This document shows, one piece after another, positions 11,180-21,700 of a stretch of DNA of 64,000 nucleotides. Within the stretch, counting starts at the first letter, position 1, and each line of letters starts with the position of its first letter. Position numbers and translations under genes: made by a program. The stretch spans positions 146,693 to 210,692 of the forward strand of contig NW_023365886.1 of the NCBI RefSeq assembly GCF_000003815.2. Direction: 5' to 3'. A model generated the notes under the pieces. That model did no database searches and was not told where the DNA came from. It saw only the letters and a list, made by a program, of their open reading frames with translations. The stretch comes from Branchiostoma floridae (Eukaryota > Chordata > Leptocardii > Amphioxiformes > Branchiostomatidae).

Positions 11180-11986
11180 TATATTACTAATGTTGTATCA
11201 ACCTATAGACACTATTTTCAGAAAGTATTATTATTTCGTGGTGTCATGGGTAAATCTTATTCATTTCCTTAACAGTTTCTCAGAAGAAGAAAAATGCAAA
11301 CATTCATTTAACGGGTATCGACAAAAATGTACATTTTGCAGGAGAATGTTTTAGACAAAAACATAGAACTAAAGTTGAGGACAACCTACTAACTCAAATA
11401 GTAGTGTGACCTTGGCACTGCAGCAGACTCAAATAGTACAACTTTTTCATTTCTTCCACCCATGATTAATTTCCTGTCACACCAAATTAGAGACAACTAT
11501 TTGAAGACTCACGTTCTGTAAATGTCATTTGCCGAATCATTTGCCCAATGTCGGAAATATCTGCAATGCTACCAATACAGTGAAGATGGAGCGTGGCGTT
11601 CACTCTCAAAAGGTGACAAGTTAATTAAGAGCAAACATTGACGACAATTGCGCACGGTTACGCGTTGGTTGACTTGTTTTGTCACATATCAAGGTGGACA
11701 ATGTAGAAACCGCTGAAACTGTATAGTCGGTTCCCTTTCAGGGTGACTTTGCATCTATTTTTCCCATCGGACCTTTGTTAGTACCAGGGCGGCGCCTGCT
11801 TAACAGTACGTTACCGGTGTCAAACGCCAACGTACCGCCAATGTACCCGTCCAGAGAGATGCCGCCTTAAGACCACGTCAGCATTTCAAACGGCTGACTC
11901 ATGGTGAACATGACTCACACTGTGACATTTCAGATTGTTTCTGTAGTGTATGGACGACATCTGTCCTTCAAAACCTTAGTCTTTAA
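11180..11986. other. Non-coding stretch, nothing identified
   Basis: No gene or bounded repeat can be supported between the tandem duplication and the inverted-repeat element that begins at 11987. Confidence 0.5.
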
Positions 11987-13773
11987 GGGACCTGACGATA
12001 TTTACCGGGGGGGGAGGGCTGGTGCATAGGTGGGGGGGGGCCATTGAAAAATTTTTTGAGCCGAGGGGGGGGCCATTGAAAAATTTTTTGAGCCGAGGGG
12101 GGGGGGGGGGCATTGAAAAAAAAATTGCCTTAGGGGCCTTGATAAATACAAGCAAAATGTGCCCCTGAAATGCAGGAAATGAAGTTTCAGATGGTCAAGA
12201 TTTCAATTTTTCTCTGGACGTCCCTTGCGACGGCTTGCGCCTCCGGCGCACACAACACTTCGGCACTCGTCGCCATCAAAAATCTCTTCCTCTGACAGAA
12301 AATTGTCATTACATTTAGCATAGTCTACCAGCGAAGTTTATCCCTCAAAATGCAGAAAATCGTGTCTCAGAGGGTCCAAACTTCATCATTTGAATGACAT
12401 TTCTCCAGACCTACCTTGCGACGGCTCGTGCCATGCCCGGCGCTCGAAATCGTGGAAATACGTTGGGGGCGTCGTCGCCCTCAAAACCATGTGAAGTTCT
12501 AATAGAAAGGCTATTAAACTTAGCTTAGTCTGCCAGCAAATTTTGCCCATCAAAATTTAGGAAAGATCGTTTCAGATAGTCAAGATTTCCAAATTTTCCC
12601 GGGGGAGCATGCCCCCGGACCCCCAAGGATTACGTTGATATAGTTCGCCCTCCCCATACGGAGAAATTTAATTTTCTGCAGCCGCCTCTGTCGTGTGATT
12701 CCATGTTCGCACGAAGTTTAAGAAAACTATAGAAACTAAAATTGGTATAAATATCAATCCTGCGTGCATCTGTTCTTTGTATACGGAATGGTTCACGGAC
12801 GGCAACGGGATAAAACATTACGATGTTTACTTTCGTGACAGCGGGCTCTCTGCTGCATATGACGTAATCATGGTGGCGTGAAATTTTTTTGGCAAGTTTG
12901 TTGGTTGCAATTGGCCGAAATAACTCCCGTTTTGGAAAGATTGAAGCAGTCTTGAAGCGGTTTTCGTAACAATATCGCTAAAATGTACCCAAGTCTCTTC
13001 CAACTACAACATTAATTTGTTTTCTTTTGTGGAAATTTCGTACATGTGTAGTGGAAAAGATCGCCTTGGATTACCGCCCCTCCCCGCCCGCTTTTCTCTT
13101 CGTTGATGTGGACGCATAAAATCCACATTTTTTGCCTCGCAGAATGCGGGAAATTTCGTTTTAGAGGGTCAAAAATATCAAAATTTCTCGGATAGCATGC
13201 CCCTAACCCCCGAGACCGGTTGGGCCTTCGGCCTTCCGATCCCTGGACGGCCTTTATTAAACAGCTAGCGGTCGGTCTGGCGGAAACGCTCAGTTTCGTG
13301 ATCTTGCGTATTAAACGTTACCAGAGACTTTTTTCACGTTGATCGGAGAAGTGATATCAGACAAGGTAAGTCTTATAACCGTTGCAGCATGAGTGTAACA
13401 ACATCAAGTGCTACATGTTTGTATATATGTCATCAAAATGAAAACTCGGCTGTTGTAAAACTTTGGGAGATAACATATGCCCCAGCAGGACTCCAACGTG
13501 CGTAATTTGTTGACGTGCGGGTCTTGACACCCCGATCGTCGTCACGTTCAAACAACGCTACCGCTATTGTTATTGCTATATTATTTAATGACAGACTGTG
13601 TGTAATGGAAAAGGCAAGGAAAAAATTGGGGGGGGGGGGCTATTGAAAATTTTTTTGGGGCGGGGGGAGGGCCATAGAAAAATTTTTTGGGGCGAGGGGG
13701 GGGCCATTGAAAAATTTTTTACCAAACCTATTTTGCACCAGCCCTCCCCCCCCAATAAATAACGTCAGGTCCC
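11987..13773. mobile_element. 1.8-kb non-autonomous DNA transposon, TAA target duplication
   Basis: The left end GGGACCTGACG (then ATATTTA, a G run, AGGGCTGGTGCA) is mirrored at the right end (TGCACCAGCCCT, a C run, TAAATAACGTCAGGTCCC). TAA flanks both sides (11984-11986 and 13774-13776). Three-base TWA duplications are characteristic of PIF/Harbinger elements. Inside each end are G-rich repeats alternating with CCATTGAAAAATTTTTT. The middle (about 12180-12620 and 13080-13260) repeats a motif around TCAAAATGCAG..AAA and is related to 56395-56665. No transposase is visible. Confidence 0.75.
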
Positions 13774-13776
13774 TAA

Positions 13777-13894
13777 TACCAGACTCCGGATCGCTGGATC
13801 ACGTGCTGTTCCCTAGCCGGCTATATTTCTCTGACCGGCTTACTCCTATATTTGTTCCATTTCTACGATTTTTCCAGCGATCCGGAGTCTGGTA
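13777..13894. mobile_element. Hairpin MITE with TA flanks
   Basis: A perfect 22-base inverted repeat (TACCAGACTCCGGATCGCTG... and its complement) at 13777-13798 and 13873-13894 encloses a loop of 74 bases. The outermost bases are TA on both sides, as in Tc1/mariner-derived MITEs. It directly abuts the TAA duplication of the larger element ending at 13773. Confidence 0.8.
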
Positions 13895-14020
13895 GAGACT
13901 ATTCAAAACCATACATGGGAGGCTTAACGAAAAGGACCTACTTAAACCTGTAATATATCTTTATCATAACCAATTTGACCAAATTTGGCGAAAGTAATAT
14001 CTAAATCAACATCATTAGTA

Positions 14021-14612
14021 TATAAAGAGGAGTTAAGACTTTGAGCCAGAGACAGAATGGAGTGGAGGAGGGTGATACTTGACGCTACCATAGTGCCCAA
14101 CCCTCAGGCATGAGGATGGGACTAGGTATATAAAGGTAAGCTAAGGAAGTCGGTGACCACAAGCATGACTGTGCTGTTTTACACACCCTACAACAAACAA
14201 CGTTTGCACGAAAAGACTGTTTACCTGAACGAAAACGATGCTGTGAATGGTCAAAGGTGATATGAAGGTATGGCAAAAATATGTCGATATGTGTTGGTGA
14301 CACTTATGCATGGTCACTAACCACACTGACTTGATACCATCTTCTCTCAAATCACTGAGTTCACAATTCAGGCAAGTGTTTCCCCATTTCAACCTATTCC
14401 AAAAAATACATAATGTAACGTTAATCATATAATTAAAAGATAATTCAATGTCATGTAATAATACCAGTGCACCATTGCTCAATGTGGCTCCTTAGCATCA
14501 AGACTTTTCCTCAAAGCAGAGGTAGTGGTCGCGATTTTCAACATCTGTCCCTCCCCCTCAACCTCTGCTTGGAGAGAAGTCAAAGCTCAACTCAACTCCT
14601 CTTTACACCAAG
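14021..14612. mobile_element. Possible inverted-repeat element
   Basis: AAAGAGGAGTTAAGAC with TTTGAGC at the left (from about 14023) is roughly complementary to GCTCAACTCAACTCCTCTTT at the right. The match is imperfect and no target duplication is clear, so this is a tentative element. Confidence 0.4.
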
Positions 14613-14832
14613 ATGAAGCACGAGAGGCTAGGGTTACCTAGATACGCATGTACATACAAAAGGGGACAAATCATCTGAGGCTAGGTAATGTGTGTTGCTT
14701 ACTAAAACATAAATAGCATTGTTCGCAAGAGTCTTAAGTGACCGAATACCAGAAATATAAATATGTTTGGCCTTAAACAAAAGTTCACGGGGGGGTTCTC
14801 AGATTTAGTTCCCCTGACATGCTCATGTTTAA

Positions 14833-15200
14833 GGCCACACCAATTTTATTTGTTGTTTCTCGGATTGTTCCGGAAAAAAATTGGGTCGGTCGGTCGGTCG
14901 AAAAAAAAACTTAAAAAAAAATCGGGGTTAGAAGAGATCGGACAGGAAAACCTAAACTTTCAGCATTTAGGGGGTCCCTGGTAGCAAAGTCCAATGTTTG
15001 AAGAAAAATTATAAACGTACCATCCAAAATAGGCATGTACAGCTACTGGAATTTGAGGCCCATAGTTAATCTGAGAAAGGAGGGTCAGTAAAATTTAGCA
15101 ACACCAGGTGTGGCCATCAATTTGGAAATTTTTTTTTTTTCAAATCGGGAAAGACAGGGTCGGGAAATCCGAGAAACAAAAGAATAAAATTGTTGTGACC
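14833..15200. mobile_element. MITE with TTAA target duplication
   Basis: Ends GGCCACACCAATTTTATT... and ...AATAAAATTGTTGTGACC form imperfect inverted repeats of about 32 bases that both run into TTTCTCGGA. TTAA flanks both sides (14829-14832 and 15201-15204), the signature of piggyBac or Kolobok-type insertion. The interior is rich in A and T runs and non-coding. Confidence 0.75.
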
Positions 15201-15699
15201 TTAAGGCTAGGCCATTTACTTTGTGACGCTATAATGAAATGAGAACTCTATTTACATGTTTGTACAGTATCAAGTTTGGTTTCCTTGCCTGAGGAGGTCA
15301 CCGTTCAAACAGTTTCAAAGTTCCACCTGAAAGAGGTCTTTCACCTTTGTATTCTGTTTTCAGCGTGGTGTTCATTACCATAGAAACTATGTGAAAAAGG
15401 CATGAGTCACGTCTCAAAATTGTTTGGCTCCTGTCAGAGTGAAAATGAAAACACCTGAAACCCAACTACCGCTACAGTCATTCTTCCTCAGGAAAATGGT
15501 GTATTCATTTCAAACAATACAGCATGCAAAGTCAATATTTTTGCTGTAGTGATTCACAAATGGGTCTGATTTGGGCAATGCCAAGACTGGCCCCAAAGTG
15601 ACAAAGCCATATATTGTGAGCTTGGTAAAAATTTTGGATCTCACCGTTATCAGCAGTACAAACTAGAGTTCCACGAACACATACCTTTGCCAAATAAAC

Positions 15700-17040
15700 C
15701 AGGTTTGTTATGTAGAATGATGTCTGTAGACATAAATGTGTTACTCATTACATTTTATTTCATATGCCCGGAGTTGGTTCATAACATTTCGCCATTGCTT
15801 ATACAAATTAGATCCCTATTTACATAATGATATTAAATTGTATCAAGCATCACTTAAGCTATCTGCATACCAAAAATCATGATGATCCTTTCATCCCTTC
15901 TTGACTTATTCTCTTTCAAAGTAGGAAACTAAACTGGCTCCTGCAGTTCAAGAAAAGACCTTACCGGACCCAAACATACACCTCTTACTCTCTGCCATCT
16001 TTCTCAGTTCCATATGTGTCAAGTTTGAAAGTCCTATCACAGAATGCAGTGGATTTATCAACTTTCCGCATTAATTATGCAAATTAGCTGTTAATTTATA
16101 TAATTGATATCTCATTATGTAAGTTTTTACTTAGGATATCTACATACCAAAAATCATGACGATCCGTCAACATGTTCATATTTTGCCATTAATTATGCAA
16201 ATGAGATCATCATCTGCATAATTAATATGTATAGATATTTCTTTCTTTCTCAGCTACAAGTGTGACAAGTTTGAAAGTCCTATAAAGGAATGCAGTGGAT
16301 TTACAAACTTCCCTCATTAATTATGCAAATTAGCTGTCGATTTGCATACTTAGAATTCCATCATGTAAGTTTTCCCTTTGGCTATCTACATACCAAAAAT
16401 CATGACGATCCGTCAACACGTTTATATTTTCTCATTAATTATGCAAATGAGGTCGTCATTTGCATAATTAATATGCATTGATATTTCACTCTTTTTCATC
16501 TATATATGTGACAAGTTTGAAAGGCCTATCATGAAATGCAGTGGATTTATAAACTTTCCTCATTAATTATGCAAATAAGTTACTGATTTGCATAATTAGT
16601 ATTCCATAATGTACATTGTTACTTGGGCTATCTACAAACCAAAAATCGTGACGATCCATCAACACGTTCTCGAGTTATTCTCGTCCAAAGTTTGAAAGGA
16701 AATCGGCGACTGCAGTTCCAAACAAGCCGCTAGGGGGTCCAAACTTAAAGTACTTACTCTCTGCCCCAAGGGCTACCTACCACTCAAAAATCATAACCAC
16801 AGCATGTCCAGAACACGAGATATCAAAAATTGAGGTTCTGCTGCAGTACCTTAGCAAGCCGCTAGGGGGCCCATTATCGAACTTGACCTTCGTTTTCCAG
16901 ACCCCTATCCACCTACCAAATATCATCGGGATCCATCCAAGGCTTCTCGAGTTATGCTGTTAACACACACACAGACAGATACACAGACCCACAAGCCTAA
17001 AACATAACCTTAGCCATTCTGGCAAAGGTAATTAATATTC
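15700..17040. repeat. Repeat region with about 245-base tandem units rich in ATGCAAAT
   Basis: Units marked by AATGCAGTGGATTTA recur at about 16042, 16289 and 16535 (period about 245), with a degenerate unit to the left. Each contains CATTAATTATGCAAAT, TTTGCATAATTA and CATACCAAAAATCATGA.GATCC. The right part (about 16740-17030) ends in ACACACACAGACAGATACACAGACCCACAAGCC. That resembles the 3' ends of some LINE families, so the block may be a LINE 3' region with internal tandem amplification. No coding frame is present. Confidence 0.65.
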
Positions 17041-18247
17041 TAATACAAACCATATTCCTGCATTGGTTTGCCGATGTCCCTGACTGTACTATACAATTAT
17101 GATATTGCATGCAAATGGTGGTGGGGTGAGTATGAGAGCAAATGTCAATAGAAAGACAACATTTGCAAGCAAACTACTGCTCCGGTTATTCTTGCTCAAA
17201 CACATTCATAATACATGGTGACCAGCCCCTAGTTTGTCCTTCCACTCATGTTTTGAAACATAATTCAATCAAACATTAAAGGGTGTTTGCTACTTTACAA
17301 GTAACCATATATAGTGATGGCCACCTGCTACAGGTCATTGACCTTGTTTATTGGAGGGAAGAAGAGGAAAAAAACTAGCAAAATAATAATGAATGAATGA
17401 ATATGTTCCTTTCTGTCAATTTACACATAATAACACAGAAACTTGGAGTAGGTACTTCTGCCCTTAACTTATAGTTTTTCTTGTGGATACAGGTGTTTTC
17501 CCTCATTACCCAATCAACTATAGTCCCCTTATTTTTTAGCATCTTTTAAAATTCTAATATACAGTTAAGTGTGTGTGTCAAGATTCCACTACAATGTTTT
17601 ACAAGCACTGGTTTTAATGCAGCTTTAAAATATTGCATGGACAATTTTCAAAACACAGAAACATACTTATCTATTAGAAAACTCCTGGATAGACTTTCTT
17701 TAATAGTTGAAACTTTTAATAAAAAAATGTCATGTCTGAAATCTTCTATCTCCCCTTTCTGTCTTACTTTGTGTTACTTCTAGTTTATACATTGTACCTA
17801 GTAGTACAAATGTACATACATGTACATGTATAACACCAATGTTCTTAACATTACCAGAAATTGTTGCAATACCAGCATCTCCTTTTCTATGATCCAGTTG
17901 AATAAGGAACCTAAGCACCAATATACAACTTGATTTGACCCCAAAATTGCAACTAAATGTCTGTACATAAAATACTGCTCCAACATTGTCCTTCCTCAGA
18001 TTTGCTAAGATGCATGATTTTGTACTATAATAGCAAATAACTAGTGTATTGCATTTCCCTCTCTGTATACACATGTACAAAAGAGCTTGCAGCAAACAAA
18101 CTATAGAGATCATCGCCCCACCTATTGCCACATACGACCTACACCATTCAAAGACATCTAAGTAGTACTTTCACTTTCACTTTCTTTCATAAGTATACAT
18201 TATCTCTACAATATTACGATGGAAACTCATCTGTGTTGGAAGTAGTC
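17041..18247. other. Non-coding stretch downstream of SLC25A32
   Basis: No gene is supported. It may include downstream sequence of SLC25A32, which is transcribed toward lower coordinates. Confidence 0.5.
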
Positions 18248-18318
18248 ATAGTACAATGCTAAAATTTCTTTCAACACAAAGGTCTGTGCGTTGGAAGAAA
18301 AGTTTAGCATTGTACTAT
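18248..18318. repeat. 71-base imperfect hairpin
   Basis: ATAGTACAATGCTAAA at the left is complementary to TTTAGCATTGTACTAT at the right, and the stem continues imperfectly through TTTCTTTCAACAC. TA at each end would fit a tiny Tc1/mariner-type MITE. Confidence 0.7.
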
Positions 18319-18462
18319 TATCTCTATATGTCAATTGAAACTTTGTTTTGTTGCAGTACTTCTTTACTACTTTAGTATCATGTTAATTACAACAGTTACA
18401 GTTCTGTTTTTCTTTACATCATGCCTGTACATATGCACATATACTTGTACAATGTACAATGG

Positions 18463-18468
18463 TTTAAT
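18463..18468 (-). terminator. Possible SLC25A32 polyadenylation signal
   Basis: Read on the minus strand this is ATTAAA, the commonest variant signal, about 240 bases past the SLC25A32 stop codon. I saw no AATAAA nearer the stop. Confidence 0.3.
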
Positions 18469-18704
18469 ACTGGAATAATGTATAATGTAATGACACTCCA
18501 CAACTATGTGTATAAGCTTTCAGTTACATGTACATTGTATAATATAGTGGAGTCTTTTGATGTCCAAAATTCAAAATATCAGGACATAATGGCAATACGT
18601 TTTGTTATATCATACGTGTTAATATGTAACTTCAAGTTCAACATCTAAATAAAAGGTGCCATTTCAGAACTTAATGGTGAAAGTACATGTGTAAGTCACC
18701 ATTA

Positions 18705-21700
18705 TCAGCTGCTGTCCTTGGGTTTCATGAAGAAGTTGATGAAGTTCTCGTAGACAACAGACGTGATACAGCAGGCAGGGGTGACACGGATCAGGTTGGG
18801 GACGATTCCCTTGTAGAACCCTCCCATACCCTCTCCTCTGTAGGTACAACATGGGGAAACAGTTAGGGCAGTCAGAGACAACAAACGTGATACAGGAGTG
18901 ACACGGATCAGGTTGGGGATGATTCCCTTGTAGAACCCTCCCATACCCTCTCCTCTGTAGGTACAACATGGGGAAACAGTTAGGGCAGTCAGAGACAACA
19001 AACGTGATACAGGAGTGACACGGATCAGGTTGGGAACGATTCCCTTGTAGAACCCTCCCATACCCTCTCCTCTGTAGGTACAACATGGGGAAACAGTTAG
19101 GGCAGTCAGAGACAACAAACGTGATACAGGAGTGACACGGATCAGGTTGGGGATGATTCCCTTGTAGAACCCTCCCATACCCTCTCCTCTGTAGGTACAA
19201 CATGGGAAACAGTTAGGGCAGTCAGAGACAACAAACGTGATACAGGAGTGACACGGATCAGGTTGGGAACGATTCCCTTCATAAACAGATACACAGTCAA
19301 TACAATGGACACTCACACACACACACACAGAAACAAACACACTCCAACAGACAGATGCACACACACACACCGACACACACACACACACACACAATGACAT
19401 GCAGTGACACACCGACACACACACATGCAGTGACACACACACCACACACACATGCAGTGACACACCGACACACACACATGCAGTGACACACACACCACAC
19501 ACACATGCAGTGACACACACACAAATGCAGTGACACACACACACTCATGCTCACAAAACATTGTCACATTTTATCTGTAAACAAGAATTTCATTATGATT
19601 GAGCTTATAGTACCATTTGTAATACTATAAGTAATAAATCACATGTGAAAAACACTATATTTTCCAGTAAATCATGTCTAAAAGCTTACGTACCTCCATG
19701 TTTTCCTAACTACATCAATAACTCCATCATACTTGTTGTGTTGGTCCTGCAGGAAGATATGGGGAAGATAGACACAAAGTTTACATCAATAAAAGTTTTC
19801 TATTCCTAAGATACTAAGGAATAAAAAATGATGACTTATGTACGCAAATATTTTCATAGGGTTAGCAAATCAATGTTTTTTCTACTTGTCTGGTGAAAAA
19901 GATTGGTTGTGTACATTGTACTACAAGCTATTCTAACCAATCAGAAATAATGTTAGAAATTCCAACAAGACAAAAAATGAAGAGGTCTTTCTTATACACC
20001 TTTCCAAAATTCAAACAATCTTCTTGAATCTTATCCATAGTAGAGGAATTTGAAAAGCAATTCCTTACTTTTCCTAACTATTCTGCATGCACACCTTCTA
20101 ACTAACTAAAAACAACAATGCACACACGAATAATATTTACATGCTAAATAATCTAACCTGTAATCTTGCCCTGACAACCTGGTACGGGTAAGTTGTAGAA
20201 ACAGCAAACAACTTTGACAGTGCTGCCATTGTAAGGTACTCCAAGGGGTTCTGGAAATAAAGATTTAAATCTTGAATTATTAACACAATTATTGTGTATT
20301 GTTTGGTTTCTATCTCCTCCTATCTAGTAGCCAAATCAAACAAGTGGCTGTGGCATTAAGAGCGCCACCTAACAGCTGTCACAAGTACTGCACAAGCAGT
20401 CACAAGAGAAACATATCTTTATCATACGCCAAAAAGTAGTTACTCAAGCAACTGGATATGGTTTTGGAAACGGTCAGACGTATCTTTATCAGTTGTGAAG
20501 TTTTAGCTTCCTTCCAACACAAGGAAGTCAGCACAATGAATGAAACATCTGATGAAGGTTGAAGAGATTGACCAAAAATTCATGCTGAGTGTTTCCCTTG
20601 AGTTGGAACAAAAGCGTAAATTTTACAACTATGGATTCTAACAACACATCTGATGTGTCTTCATTTGAACTACACATCTTTTAGACCTCATACAGTTCAC
20701 TTATATCAGCCGAGAGAGCAGAAAAAAATACCTTTTCTTAGCTGAAAGTGCAATGCGGCTTCTCAATGGCTCACATATTTAGCCAAGCATTGGGTTCTTT
20801 TTGGTGCAAAGTCTCACACTGGAAACTCCTTCACACACATTGAAGGACATTGGCTTTATGTTAACACCCAAAATGACAAATGCATCCCTTACAAAATATC
20901 TGAGCTAGCACTGACCCTTGGATGGAACCCCCACATACGGATCCTCAGAATTTGTATGGCAAAACAGCAGGATTACAAACTCACCAAGTGTTTATCCCTG
21001 GGTGTGCCTCGGTACAAGTTGTACTGTGTTTTCAACTCCTCATATGACATGAACTGTAATGCACCATGGGACACACCAAGCAGCCCTGGAACGAAGCCCT
21101 GGAGAGGAACAACCATAGATGAGCAAAATTCTTGAAAATTGTTTCTTCTTTTATACATACCAGTCAAAACATACCAAGTACGATCTAAGACTTCCAGATA
21201 CAGTTAAAACTGCCCAAGAAGACCACTCAGGGGACAGATAAAAATCAAATCTGGTCAGGTGGTTACTACAGTATAGACAGGATTCTTAACACTAAATTTG
21301 TCTTCTGTCAAAGAGAACAATTTCTAAGGGACCACCAAAAACTGGTCACCATTGGCCAGGTGGTCCGTATGTTGCTCTAGGTCACTTGTGTAGGTTTGAC
21401 TGTACACTGACACATGATTTTTCTACAGATAAACAAGGATTTGTCATATTAGTATTACACAAATGTTGGTGTCATTTTACTTATTCTAGTTGTCTTCCAA
21501 TATGATTACCCTTCTCCTTACTGCAAATCTATTTATGAACCATTCTATGCTGTAGTTTTCTTCATTTTTGTTTCGTTTCTTTATAATTTTTTTTCTTTCC
21601 CGTACCTTGTACATGCCCCTCATGCCCTCATGTCTCCATTTTCCCATACCTTGTACATCCCCCTCATGCCCTCATGTCTCCATTTTCCCGTACCTTGTAC

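Noticed and set aside
18705-19567. Long minus-strand frames (up to 279 codons) read as a cysteine/valine-rich secreted protein
   Set aside because: The Cys/Val part is translation of the CA microsatellite; the rest is the repeated last exon of SLC25A32, which is spliced, not a separate gene.
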